From positions 148,168 through 212,167 of the forward strand of contig NZ_VWRQ01000010.1 in NCBI RefSeq assembly GCF_008635795.1: 64,000 nucleotides of DNA, given 5' to 3'. Numbering within the stretch: position 1 is the first letter of the stretch; each line of letters opens with the position of its first letter. A program made the translations under genes and the position numbers. Positions 26,066 to 34,007 of this stretch are shown here, one piece after another. This stretch comes from Paenibacillus tepidiphilus (GTDB lineage: Bacteria; Bacillota; Bacilli; Paenibacillales; Paenibacillaceae). The notes beneath the pieces are model-generated. The model was not told the origin of the DNA. It made no database searches and saw only the letters and a list, made by a program, of their open reading frames with translations.

Positions 26066-26094
26066 TTGCACAACGTTTTAAACTGTGCTATAAT
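26066..26094 (+). promoter_or_regulatory. Strong sigma-A promoter of cmk operon
   Basis: TTGCAC at 26066-26071 and TATAAT at 26089-26094 have the ideal 17-nt spacing, with TG-C before the -10 (extended -10). The predicted start point is near 26101. Confidence 0.7.
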
Positions 26095-26104
26095 TTTATA
26101 AGTC

Positions 26105-26125
26105 GCAGGCAATGCCTGCTTTTTT
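26105..26125 (+). terminator. Terminator-like hairpin at the very 5' end of the cmk transcript
   Basis: GCAGGC, loop AAT, GCCTGC is followed by six T. It lies only a few bases after the predicted start point and 46 nt before cmk. It may be a 5' stabilising hairpin, an attenuator, or the end of a transcript from upstream. Confidence 0.6.
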
Positions 26126-26170
26126 CTTGATAATATCAGCAAGTCCTAGTGTTTGAGGAGGAATGCCCCG

Positions 26171-26881
26171 TTGGATAGGCAGGGTGCACATACTTACGAC
26201 AGAATTAACGTCGCCATCGACGGTCCTGCCGGGGCAGGCAAGAGCACTGTAGCCCGATTGGTAGCCCGCAAGCTGTCTTACATTTATGTCGATACGGGAG
26301 CCATGTACCGGGCCATTACCTGGTATCTGCTGCGTGAAGGCATCCCGAGTGAAGAGCATGCAACAGTGGACCGTATGGTCCATGAAATGCAGATTGAGCT
26401 GATCCCGGGCGAAGACGTGCAGAGGGTGCTGATTAACGGGGAAGACGCTACTCCGCATATTCGCAGTCTCCAGGTCAGCGGCCAGGTGTCGCAGTATTCG
26501 AAGATTGAGGGCGTCAGAACCTTGCTCAGCCAATTGCAACGCCAGATGGCGCTGCGCAAGGGTGTGGTCATGGACGGCCGCGATATCGGGACAACCGTGC
26601 TGCCTGATGCCGAAGTGAAGATCTTCATGACGGCCAGCGTGGAAGAGCGGGCTCTCCGCCGTTACAAGGAACTGAAAGATACGGAAACAGTGACTCTCCA
26701 GCAGCTTGAACATGATATCGCCGCTCGCGATCGCCTGGATGAAGGAAGGGAGATTTCGCCGCTGCGACGTGCCGAAGACGCCGTTCTTCTGGACACGACC
26801 AAGATGGATATCGATCAAGTCGTGGAAGCCATTGTATCCCACTGCAGAACTTTCGTAAACGGGGAGAGAAATCATTCATGA
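26171..26881 (+). CDS. cmk: Cytidylate kinase
   Basis: A 236-residue kinase that phosphorylates CMP/dCMP with ATP. The P-loop G-P-A-G-A-G-K-S-T is near residue 18. The CMP-binding motifs (D-T-G-A-M-Y-R near 38, D-G-R-D-I-G-T near 133) and the R-D-R-L/D lid motif near 185 are present. TTG at 26171 is the start because GAGGAGG at 26155-26161 lies 9 nt before it. It overlaps plsC by ATGA, so translation is coupled. Confidence 0.92.
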   Translation: MDRQGAHTYDRINVAIDGPAGAGKSTVARLVARKLSYIYVDTGAMYRAITWYLLREGIPSEEHATVDRMVHEMQIELIPGEDVQRVLINGEDATPHIRSLQVSGQVSQYSKIEGVRTLLSQLQRQMALRKGVVMDGRDIGTTVLPDAEVKIFMTASVEERALRRYKELKDTETVTLQQLEHDIAARDRLDEGREISPLRRAEDAVLLDTTKMDIDQVVEAIVSHCRTFVNGERNHS

Positions 26882-27465
26882 TTTATGTTATTTGCCGCGG
26901 ATTGCTCCGCATGATTTATGCCGTTGTCTTTCCGCTTCATATTGTCGGCAAAGACAATGTGCCGCAGGAGGGCGGCGTGCTGCTGTGCGCCAATCACATC
27001 AGCAATCTCGATCCGATGACGGTCGGGATCAAGCTGGACCGCCAGGTCAAATATATGGCCAAAGCCGAGCTGTTCAAAGTGCCAGTGTTAGGCTGGCTGG
27101 TAAGGCAGCTGGGCGCATTCCCGGTGAAACGGGGGGGCGTCAGCAAGGAGTCGATCAAGACGGCGCTGACTACGCTTCGCGGCGGACATGTCATGGGGAT
27201 TTTCCCGGAAGGGACGCGCAATTCGGATACCGGTATTGCCAAGAAGGGAGCGGCCAGCTTTGCTCTCCGCAGCGGCGCTGCGGTTGTTCCGGCAGCCATT
27301 GTCGGGACATACAAGCCTTTTCGCCGGATGACGGTGATTTACGGGGCGCCGGTCGACCTCAGTGCTTTCGAGGGAGCGGGCAGCGAATCGTTTGAAGCGG
27401 TAACCGATGTCATTATGAGCCGCATTTACGAGATGGCCAGGACTGGAAAGCCGACGGTGAATTAA
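26878..27465 (+). CDS. plsC: 1-acyl-sn-glycerol-3-phosphate acyltransferase
   Basis: A 195-residue PlsC-family enzyme that adds the second acyl chain to form phosphatidic acid. Motif I is N-H-I-S-N-L-D (H-x4-D, His near residue 40). Motif III is F-P-E-G-T-R-N near residue 110. A hydrophobic N-terminus and a V-P-A motif near 140 fit membrane association. It follows cmk with a 4-nt overlap. plsY, the preceding step of the pathway, is 3 kb downstream. Confidence 0.9.
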   Translation: MIYVICRGLLRMIYAVVFPLHIVGKDNVPQEGGVLLCANHISNLDPMTVGIKLDRQVKYMAKAELFKVPVLGWLVRQLGAFPVKRGGVSKESIKTALTTLRGGHVMGIFPEGTRNSDTGIAKKGAASFALRSGAAVVPAAIVGTYKPFRRMTVIYGAPVDLSAFEGAGSESFEAVTDVIMSRIYEMARTGKPTVN

Positions 27466-27616
27466 CCGCAGCTCTTCTTGCTTCGCACGGCATATCCGCT
27501 ATATTTTGGGAACATACTAAATTGCAAGGCCAAGAACATAATTTTTTTGATTGTTTTGAACCCTGCTCTTACGCGGGTTTAAATAAATGGGGTTTTGAAT
27601 CGAGGAGGGTAATCAC

Positions 27617-28963
27617 ATGTCTGAAGAAACAAGAAACCAGGAAGCTGCGGTGAATGCTGAGAACAGCGAAACCGTAGAAACAACGGAAACTGTGGAAGCA
27701 GCTGTAAACGAAGAAACTGCCGGAGCCGCTGAAGTAGCTCAGGACAGCGAAGAAGAAGTAACAAGCCAAGAAGGATTGGAGATCATTTCTCTGAAAAAAG
27801 GCGATACCGTGAAAGGAACAATCGTCAAAATCGAAGATAACCAAGCTTATGTAAGCATTGGATATAAATACGACGGCGTTATTCCAATTCGCGAATTGTC
27901 TTCCGTACAAATCGACAACGCTGCGGCAGCAGTTGAAGTCGGACAAGAAGTGGAATGTAAGGTAGTCAGCATCAACGACAACAAAGAAAGCCTCGTGCTC
28001 TCCAAGCGCGCTATTGACAGCGAGAAATCCTGGGAAGACCTCGAGAAGTACTTCGCTTCGCAGGAAGCGTTCGAAGTTACTGTGGCCGACGTTGTTAAAG
28101 GCGGTCTGGTTGCCGATGTCGGTGCACGCGGATTCATTCCTGCTTCGATGGTGGAACGTCATTTCGTTGAAGATTTCAGCGACTACAAAGGCCGCACGCT
28201 GCGCGTGAAAGTGAAAGAACTCGACCGTGAGAACAGCAAGGTTATTCTTTCCGCCAAAGAAGTGCTGGAAGCTGAATTCGAAGCCAACAAGCAGAAGATT
28301 ATGTCCGAGCTGTCCGAAGGACAAATCATCGAGGGTACAGTACAACGCCTGACCCAATTCGGTGCCTTTGTTGATGTCGGCGGTGTAGACGGTCTGGTGC
28401 ATGTATCCGAAATCGCTTGGACCCATGTCGACAAGCCAGCTGATGCTGTATCCGAAGGCGAAAAGGTACGCGTTAAAGTACTGAAAGTCGATCCGGAAAA
28501 AGGCAAGATCAGCCTGAGCATCAAAGCGGCAACTCCTGGTCCGTGGGATTCCGCAGCCGGCAAGATCAACATCGGCGATATCGTGACCGGTGAAGTGAAG
28601 CGTCTCGTGAACTTCGGCGCATTCGTTGAGCTGTTCCCTGGTGTAGAAGGTCTGGTGCATATTTCCCAGATCTCCCACAAGCATATCGGCACTCCGCATG
28701 AAGTGCTGAAGGAAGGCCAGGAAGTTCAGGTCAAAGTGCTGGACTTCAATCCGTCCGAGAAGCGCGTAAGCCTGAGCATCAAGGAAACCGAAGAAGCGCC
28801 AGCTCCTTCTCCTAGACCAGAACGCGAACGCAGCTCCAGCAGAGACAAGGCACCTAAAGAAGTCCTGAACAACCCTAACGTATCGCTCAGCAACGAAGGA
28901 CTCAGCTTCACGCTGGCTGAACGTTTCGGCGACAAGCTGGACAAATTCAAGGGCAATAACTAA
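27617..28963 (+). CDS. rpsA: 30S ribosomal protein S1-like RNA-binding protein (four S1 domains)
   Basis: A 448-residue protein with an acidic, Glu/Val/Ala-rich N-terminal tail (~residues 1-50), four S1 OB-fold repeats starting near residues 58, 147, 235 and 320, and a basic Ser/Arg tail. The last two repeats have the strongest S1 signature (F-G-A-F-V-D/E, G-L-V-H-V/I-S). It matches Bacillus YpfD, which sits after cmk. Firmicute S1 homologues are shorter than E. coli S1 and may not be essential for translation. GAGGAGG precedes the ATG. Codon choice looks biased, as in highly expressed genes. A small hairpin (AACCC/GGGTT) lies at 27560-27582. Confidence 0.9.
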   Translation: MSEETRNQEAAVNAENSETVETTETVEAAVNEETAGAAEVAQDSEEEVTSQEGLEIISLKKGDTVKGTIVKIEDNQAYVSIGYKYDGVIPIRELSSVQIDNAAAAVEVGQEVECKVVSINDNKESLVLSKRAIDSEKSWEDLEKYFASQEAFEVTVADVVKGGLVADVGARGFIPASMVERHFVEDFSDYKGRTLRVKVKELDRENSKVILSAKEVLEAEFEANKQKIMSELSEGQIIEGTVQRLTQFGAFVDVGGVDGLVHVSEIAWTHVDKPADAVSEGEKVRVKVLKVDPEKGKISLSIKAATPGPWDSAAGKINIGDIVTGEVKRLVNFGAFVELFPGVEGLVHISQISHKHIGTPHEVLKEGQEVQVKVLDFNPSEKRVSLSIKETEEAPAPSPRPERERSSSRDKAPKEVLNNPNVSLSNEGLSFTLAERFGDKLDKFKGNN

Positions 28964-29004
28964 TCCCTTAGGCAAGCTTTCCTTTTTGCATAAGAGGTAA
29001 AGGT

Positions 29005-29044
29005 ATCGGCGAACTCCCGATTGGGGGTTCGCCGATTGTGTTTT
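29005..29044 (+). terminator. Terminator after the S1-like gene
   Basis: A 13- to 14-bp stem (ATCGGCGAACTCCC against GGGGGTTCGCCGAT) has a 4-nt loop and is followed by TGTGTTTT. Confidence 0.85.
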
Positions 29045-29112
29045 ACATTAGTTGTTCAAGTGATTGATTTTTTGCTATGATGATTTAGGTACCAATGACA
29101 GGAGGAATGACT

Positions 29113-30438
29113 ATGGCAAGACCCGTTGTAGCAATTGTAGGGAGGCCTAACGTCGGCAAATCGACGATCTTTAACAGGCTGATTGGCGATAAGCTGGCGA
29201 TAGTAGAAGATAAACCGGGGATTACACGCGACCGGATTTACGGCGTATCCGATTGGAACGGCAAATCCTTCAGTGTCATCGACACCGGAGGCATTGAAAT
29301 AGACGGTGACGACTTTATTCTGAAGTCGATCCGCGTCCAGGCGGAGCTGGCCATTGAAGAGGCCGATCTGATCGTCTTCATGTGTGAGGCCAAGAGCGGC
29401 CTTACGAACGCAGACGAGGAAGTGGCGCAAATTCTGTTCCGGTCCGGCAAGCCGGTCGTGCTCGCCGTCAATAAAGTGGATAATATGAAACGTGCAGAAG
29501 ATATTTATGAATTTTACAGTCTGGGCATCGGCGATCCGATTGGTATTTCCGGTAGCCACGGCACCGGCATCGGCGATCTGCTCGACGCGGTAACTGAACG
29601 TCTCCCCGACAAAACCGATGAGGAATACGACGAGGATGTCATTCGCGTAGCCTTGATCGGGCGGCCAAATGTGGGCAAATCATCCCTGGTCAATGCAATT
29701 CTGGGCGAGGAACGGGTAATTGTCAGCGATATCGCCGGGACAACCCGCGATGCGATCGACACCCCTTTTGAAAAAGACGGGCAGCGTTACGTGCTCATTG
29801 ATACGGCTGGGATGCGTAAACGCGGAAAAGTGTATGAAACCACAGAAAAATACAGTGTGATGCGGGCCATGCGTGCCATTGAGCGGGCTGACGTTGTGCT
29901 GGTGGTCATCAACGGCGAGGAAGGCATTATCGATCAGGACAAGCACATCGCCGGTTATGCGCATGATGCGGGGAAGGCCTCGATCTTCGTTGTCAACAAG
30001 TGGGACGCCGTCGAGAAGGACGACAAGACGATGCAGCACTTTGAGAACAATATCCGAGACCATTTCCTGTTTATGACTTATGCGCCGGTGGTCTTCCTGT
30101 CTGCACTGACCAAGCAACGCCTGCAGAAGCTGCTGCCGGTCGTGCAGCATGTCGCGCAGCAGCATTCGCTGCGGATTGCGACCCATCTGCTCAACGATGT
30201 GGTATCCGATGCCATAGCCATCAATCCTCCACCGACAGACAAAGGACGGCGCCTGCGGATCAATTACGTTACACAAGTCGCTGTGAAACCGCCTACGATC
30301 GTCGTGTTCGTCAATGACCCGTCCCTGATGCACTTCTCCTATGAACGCTATCTGGAGAACAAAATCCGGGCGGCATTCAATTTTGAGGGAACACCGATCC
30401 GTATCTTTACACGGCGCAAGTCCGAAAACGAAGGTTAG
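29113..30438 (+). CDS. der: Ribosome biogenesis GTPase Der (EngA)
   Basis: A 441-residue GTPase with two tandem G domains and a C-terminal KH-like domain, acting in 50S subunit assembly. G1 motifs are G-R-P-N-V-G-K-S-T near residue 10 and G-R-P-N-V-G-K-S-S near residue 183. The matching D-T-G-G and D-T-A-G-M G3 motifs and N-K-V-D / N-K-W-D G4 motifs are present. AGGAGG is 7 nt before the ATG at 29113, while an in-frame ATG at 29107 is too close. An extended -10 (TGCTATGAT) lies near 29078. Confidence 0.95.
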   Translation: MARPVVAIVGRPNVGKSTIFNRLIGDKLAIVEDKPGITRDRIYGVSDWNGKSFSVIDTGGIEIDGDDFILKSIRVQAELAIEEADLIVFMCEAKSGLTNADEEVAQILFRSGKPVVLAVNKVDNMKRAEDIYEFYSLGIGDPIGISGSHGTGIGDLLDAVTERLPDKTDEEYDEDVIRVALIGRPNVGKSSLVNAILGEERVIVSDIAGTTRDAIDTPFEKDGQRYVLIDTAGMRKRGKVYETTEKYSVMRAMRAIERADVVLVVINGEEGIIDQDKHIAGYAHDAGKASIFVVNKWDAVEKDDKTMQHFENNIRDHFLFMTYAPVVFLSALTKQRLQKLLPVVQHVAQQHSLRIATHLLNDVVSDAIAINPPPTDKGRRLRINYVTQVAVKPPTIVVFVNDPSLMHFSYERYLENKIRAAFNFEGTPIRIFTRRKSENEG

Positions 30439-30450
30439 GGGAGAAGAGTT

Positions 30451-31068
30451 GTGGCGTTTGAACTTCTGGTGATTGTTGTAAGCTATTTGCTGGGCTCCGT
30501 CAGCTTCAGCGTGCTGCTGGTCAGGCTGCTTAAAGGGATTGATATCCGCCAGTATGGCAGCGGCAATGCAGGGGCAACCAACACGCTGCGTGTTATGGGC
30601 AAGGGTCCGGCTATCATGGTGCTGGCGCTTGATGTGGTGAAGGGGATTGCAGCAGTCTGGCTTGGCGTGTGGGCCGGCGGCACGGACAGCTGGGTTGCGG
30701 TTGCCTGCGGAATTGCCGCTATTGTGGGGCATAATTGGCCGCTGTACTTTCACTTCCGCGGCGGAAAGGGCATTGCCACGACCATCGGTGTCATGGCGAC
30801 CCTTAGCTTCTGGCCTGCGCTCCTTGCCGGAATCATTGCGATCGGCTCGATATTCATTACCCGCTATGTGTCACTGGGCTCACTGATTTTTGTGGCGCTG
30901 ACGCCGCTCTTCCTGCTGTTCACTGACTTCTCGCCGCCAGTACTCTGGGGCAGTCTTGTTATTGCCGTCTTTGCGTTCTGGCGGCACCGCAGCAATATTG
31001 TGAAGATCAGCGAGGGCCGGGAGAACAAGATCGGCGCCAAGGCCAAGGAGGGGAAACGCGTTGTCTGA
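30451..31068 (+). CDS. plsY: Acyl-phosphate:glycerol-3-phosphate acyltransferase PlsY
   Basis: A 205-residue polytopic membrane enzyme that transfers acyl groups from acyl-phosphate to glycerol-3-phosphate. It contains the three family motifs: G-S-V-S-F near residue 14 with G-S-G-N-A-G-A-T-N near 34, G-H-N-W-P near 95, and R-G-G-K-G-I-A-T near 105. The start is GTG, 13 nt after der, with GGGGAG upstream. Its 3' end overlaps gpsA by 8 nt, linking the enzyme to supply of its substrate. Confidence 0.94.
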   Translation: MAFELLVIVVSYLLGSVSFSVLLVRLLKGIDIRQYGSGNAGATNTLRVMGKGPAIMVLALDVVKGIAAVWLGVWAGGTDSWVAVACGIAAIVGHNWPLYFHFRGGKGIATTIGVMATLSFWPALLAGIIAIGSIFITRYVSLGSLIFVALTPLFLLFTDFSPPVLWGSLVIAVFAFWRHRSNIVKISEGRENKIGAKAKEGKRVV

Positions 31069-32101
31069 TAAAGTAACCGTACTGGTCGCGGGAAGCTGGG
31101 GAACCGCACTGGCTTCCGTGCTCGCGGCTAACCATCCGGAGGTATATCTTTGGACACGCAAGGCGGAGCAGGCCGATGAAATCAATAATCATCATACCAA
31201 CCGCCACTATTTGCCCGATATTGAACTGCCGCATAACATCATCGCCACAACGGATATGGAGACCGCTGTCAAGGGAACCAAAGCGGTCCTGATCGTGGCC
31301 CCGTCCGCAGCCATGCGGGAGGTATCACGGGCGCTGAGGCCGTTCTGGCGGGAGGATATGCTGGTGCTTCATGCGACCAAGGGCTTTGAGACTGAAAGCA
31401 TGAAGCGGATGTCGGAGGTCATTTCCGAAGAGCTCGGCTGCAGGGAAGAGAGCGTTGTAGTGCTCTCCGGACCGAGCCATGCCGAAGAAGTCGTGCGGCT
31501 GTGTCCGACGACCGTTGTGGTGGCCGCGCGGGAAAACGGCCGTGCCGCAGCGGCACAGGAGCTGTTCATCAACAACGACTTCCGCGTCTATACGAACCGC
31601 GACCAGGTCGGCGTTGAGCTGGCGGGAGCACTTAAGAACATTATCGCATTGGGTGCAGGCTTATCCGACGGACTAGGCTTTGGTGACAACGCCAAGGCGG
31701 CTCTGCTGACGCGCGGCCTTGCCGAAATCTCCCGGGTAGGCGTGGAGCTGGGCGCCAATCCACTCACCTTCTCCGGTCTCGCCGGACTGGGCGACCTTGT
31801 GGTAACAGCGACAAGCCAGCACAGCCGCAATTGGCGGGCCGGTTCCATGCTGGGCAAGGGGAAGGCGCTGGATGAGGTGCTGGAATCGATGGGGATGGTG
31901 GTGGAAGGCATCCGTACAACACAAGCCGCCCATGCCATTGCCAAGAAGCTGGGCGTCCAAATGCCGATTACCGACCAGATTTACCATGTACTCTTCATGG
32001 GCCGCTCACCGCGGGCGGCGGTCGAAGCGCTGATGGCGCGTGACCGCAAGACGGAGATGGAGTCTATCTCCCAGGAAACCTGGGAAACGTGGCATTCCTG
32101 A
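31061..32101 (+). CDS. gpsA: Glycerol-3-phosphate dehydrogenase [NAD(P)+]
   Basis: A 346-residue GpsA, which reduces dihydroxyacetone phosphate to glycerol-3-phosphate. TTG start behind AAGGAGGGG, overlapping plsY by 8 nt. The Rossmann motif reads V-A-G-S-W-G-T-A, with Val where the first Gly of the usual G-A-G-S-W-G is found. The catalytic Lys region (G-A-L-K-N-I-I-A-L near residue 190) and the substrate signature with G-L-A-G-L-G-D-L near 244 are intact. The product feeds plsY and plsC encoded close by. Confidence 0.94.
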   Translation: MSDKVTVLVAGSWGTALASVLAANHPEVYLWTRKAEQADEINNHHTNRHYLPDIELPHNIIATTDMETAVKGTKAVLIVAPSAAMREVSRALRPFWREDMLVLHATKGFETESMKRMSEVISEELGCREESVVVLSGPSHAEEVVRLCPTTVVVAARENGRAAAAQELFINNDFRVYTNRDQVGVELAGALKNIIALGAGLSDGLGFGDNAKAALLTRGLAEISRVGVELGANPLTFSGLAGLGDLVVTATSQHSRNWRAGSMLGKGKALDEVLESMGMVVEGIRTTQAAHAIAKKLGVQMPITDQIYHVLFMGRSPRAAVEALMARDRKTEMESISQETWETWHS

Positions 32102-32108
32102 TTTGCTC

Positions 32109-32136
32109 ACCTTTTGCCGGAGATTCTCATATGTTG
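32109..32136 (+). promoter_or_regulatory. Sigma-K-like promoter of spoVIF
   Basis: An AC at 32109-32110 and CATATGTTG at 32128-32136 are 17 nt apart, fitting the loose sigma-K pattern (AC, CATA-N3-TA) with one mismatch. Bacillus spoVIF is a late mother-cell gene. Confidence 0.35.
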
Positions 32137-32166
32137 TTATGGGGATTGACGGAGGAGGGATGAACA

Positions 32167-32442
32167 GTGAGCAAAGATTTCTCCAAGGATGCGCTGAATG
32201 CCATCAACAAAAAAACGGGCAAAAATATTACTCCGGGTGCAGTCAAGAAGCTTGCCGGCACGGTTAAGCCGGGAACGATGCAGAATGAAGCCCAGCTCCG
32301 CCAATTGATCAAGCAGGTATCGGCGATGGCCAAGGTGCCGGTCAGTGAAACGACGGTGCAGGAAATTGTCAATGCAGTCAAAAAAGGCGGTGCCAACTTG
32401 GGCACCATGGAGTCCTTAATGAAAATGATGATGAAAAAATAG
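32167..32442 (+). CDS. spoVIF: Stage VI sporulation protein F
   Basis: A 91-residue protein of the SpoVIF (YjcC) family, needed late in sporulation for coat assembly and spore resistance in Bacillus. It is basic and helical: K-K-T-G-K-N-I-T near residue 15, a conserved middle with T-V-K-P-G-T-M, and a Met/Lys-rich C-terminus. GTG at 32167 is used with GGAGGAGGG upstream. A nearby ATG at 32160 is out of frame. It lies just after gpsA, with its own likely promoter and terminator. Confidence 0.87.
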   Translation: MSKDFSKDALNAINKKTGKNITPGAVKKLAGTVKPGTMQNEAQLRQLIKQVSAMAKVPVSETTVQEIVNAVKKGGANLGTMESLMKMMMKK

Positions 32443-32470
32443 TCGCCGCAGCTTTCGGCGATCAGGGTAG

Positions 32471-32505
32471 ACAGCCGGTGAATCGCTGAATTCACCGGCT
32501 GTTTG
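32471..32505 (+). terminator. Terminator after spoVIF
   Basis: A 13-bp perfect stem (ACAGCCGGTGAAT with ATTCACCGGCTGT) has a 6-nt loop, but the T run is weak. Confidence 0.65.
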
Positions 32506-32635
32506 CTGTGACTGTAATTCGAGCTTTATTAGGTCGCAGGTATTAGGCTATAATATTCGCAAGCTCAAGATGTAAGTTCATACATAACTGGAAGATTTGT
32601 AGCGCGTTGCATTCTGTGGAAACGGATGTGAGTCT

Positions 32636-33274
32636 ATGGCAGGCAGGCAAATGTCTCATAGCTTGATAAGTGCGCTTGGCGTCATATCGCAATGTCTTGA
32701 AGTGCCCGTGCAGGAGGGTGTGCCGGCATGGCTGCTGGGCGGCAGCTGCGGGCAAATGCTGCAAGGAGTCGACCTGAAATCGCCACCCCGAGATGTTGAT
32801 CTCTACAGCGATCTGGATAGTGCAGACAGATTGCGTGCCAAGCTTGGCCGCTATTCATTGGATCAGGCCCCGCTGGAGGATGACAGCGGTGACTGCTTCT
32901 CGCTGCGCAGCCGGTTCTTCATCGGCGGAATCCAGGTGGAGCTTATAAGCGGCTTCCGCATCTGGAGCACAGGGGCGTTCCGTGTAGACATTCAGCGGAT
33001 ACTGCCGTTTGCTCCGGTAGCCGATGTTTCCGGGGCGGGAGCACTGCCGCTTATACCGCTGGCCGTGGAGTGGGTCTGCTGCCAGCTGCGCGGCCGGCAG
33101 GAGCGTGCGGTCCGGATCGCAGAAGCCATGCGAAGCAATATGCCGGCACATCTGCCGCTGCTGAAGGAATTGCTTGCCGAACATAGACTATATGAAATGC
33201 TGCGCCCCCGGCTGACGGAGCTGGCGGATTCCTCCCTGAATAATCTTACCGGCCAGGACAAGGCAGCAAATTAG
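32636..33274 (+). CDS. Nucleotidyltransferase-fold protein of unknown function
   Basis: A 212-residue protein whose N-terminal half resembles the nucleotidyltransferase fold. L-L-G-G-S-C-G near residue 32 is followed by R-D-V-D-L-Y-S-D near residue 52, with the paired Asp residues that bind metal in this superfamily. A further acidic residue in the strand V-E-L-I-S-G near 100 could complete the triad. The C-terminal half is helical. It lies 16 nt before the ferredoxin gene and may be co-transcribed with it. Start uncertain: ATG 32636 or ATG 32651. Confidence 0.6.
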   Translation: MAGRQMSHSLISALGVISQCLEVPVQEGVPAWLLGGSCGQMLQGVDLKSPPRDVDLYSDLDSADRLRAKLGRYSLDQAPLEDDSGDCFSLRSRFFIGGIQVELISGFRIWSTGAFRVDIQRILPFAPVADVSGAGALPLIPLAVEWVCCQLRGRQERAVRIAEAMRSNMPAHLPLLKELLAEHRLYEMLRPRLTELADSSLNNLTGQDKAAN

Positions 33275-33289
33275 AAAGGAAATAAGCAT

Positions 33290-33658
33290 ATGCAAACCTT
33301 ACATAAAGTGACTGTAACGTTCCAGCCGGAAGGCCGAAAGGTTGCTGTGAATTACGGTACCACCGTGCTGGAGGCTGCCCGCAGAGGCGGCATCACGCTG
33401 CCTACCCGCTGCGGCGGCAAGGCAGGCTGCCTGATGTGCAAGGTCACGGTGGACGAGCAGGAGGCGTCCTCGCTTGCATCGCCCGGCGAAATCGAGCGGC
33501 GCAAGCTCGGCAGCCTGCTGGAGAAGAACGTCCGGCTGGCCTGCCAGGCAGCCGTTAAGGGGGCGGTGACTGTCACCGTCCCCGAGGACCCGCTGAAGGC
33601 GGCAGTCCGGCGCAGGCTGGAGGCCGCACGCAGTGCCGAAGAGGATCGCCTCTGGTAA
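33290..33658 (+). CDS. 2Fe-2S ferredoxin
   Basis: A 122-residue plant-type [2Fe-2S] ferredoxin domain. The cluster ligands are C-G-G-K-A-G-C-L-M-C near residues 39-48 and a fourth Cys in L-A-C-Q near residue 85. A helical, Arg/Ala-rich C-terminal tail follows. It would carry electrons for an unknown partner. AGAAAGGA precedes the ATG. The neighbouring nucleotidyltransferase-like gene gives no clear hint of the redox partner. Confidence 0.87.
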   Translation: MQTLHKVTVTFQPEGRKVAVNYGTTVLEAARRGGITLPTRCGGKAGCLMCKVTVDEQEASSLASPGEIERRKLGSLLEKNVRLACQAAVKGAVTVTVPEDPLKAAVRRRLEAARSAEEDRLW

Positions 33659-34007
33659 GCGTAAAGGCCGGTTCTAGCCGGCCCTCCCCCCTCATATGAT
33701 GGATGAGAAGACTTTCCGGGCGTCGCCGCCTATGCATCTTCTTGATAGCTTTGGCAGAAAAAATGCCGAATTGATGGATGCTGCAGGTCTAAATCCGTTC
33801 CGGTTACATATGATGATACTAGTCCAAATGTATGTCCGAGCATTCGGGGTTTAGCGCTGGAGCATAAGCTCTTCTCAAGGCAGCCGCTGGGCCCCGGGCG
33901 GGCAGCAGTCCGGTGGATGCCCTGAAAGGGTCAGCTTGCCGGCGGAACGCGAAGTCGATGCTCTTCAGGCATTTTTTCTTCGGGATTATATGAGGAGGGG
34001 ATCTCTT
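33659..34007 (+). other. Gap of 349 nt before spoIVA
   Basis: No gene seen. It begins with a GC-rich hairpin (AGGCCGG/CCGGCCT near 33664-33684) that may end the ferredoxin transcript, but without a T run. Two CATATGAT sequences (33693 and 33807) vaguely resemble sigma-E -10 elements, yet neither has a convincing -35. The last bases hold the GAGGAGGGG ribosome site of spoIVA. Confidence 0.5.

Noticed and set aside
27569..28975. Long open frame (468 codons) antisense to the S1-like gene
   Set aside because: It is a shadow of a gene with strongly biased codons. It has no ribosome site, and its residue composition (Phe/His/Asp rich) is typical of an antisense frame.
33693..33814. Two CATATGAT sequences as sigma-E promoters of spoIVA
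   Set aside because: Neither has an acceptable -35 at 14-15 nt, and the -10 differs from consensus at two positions.
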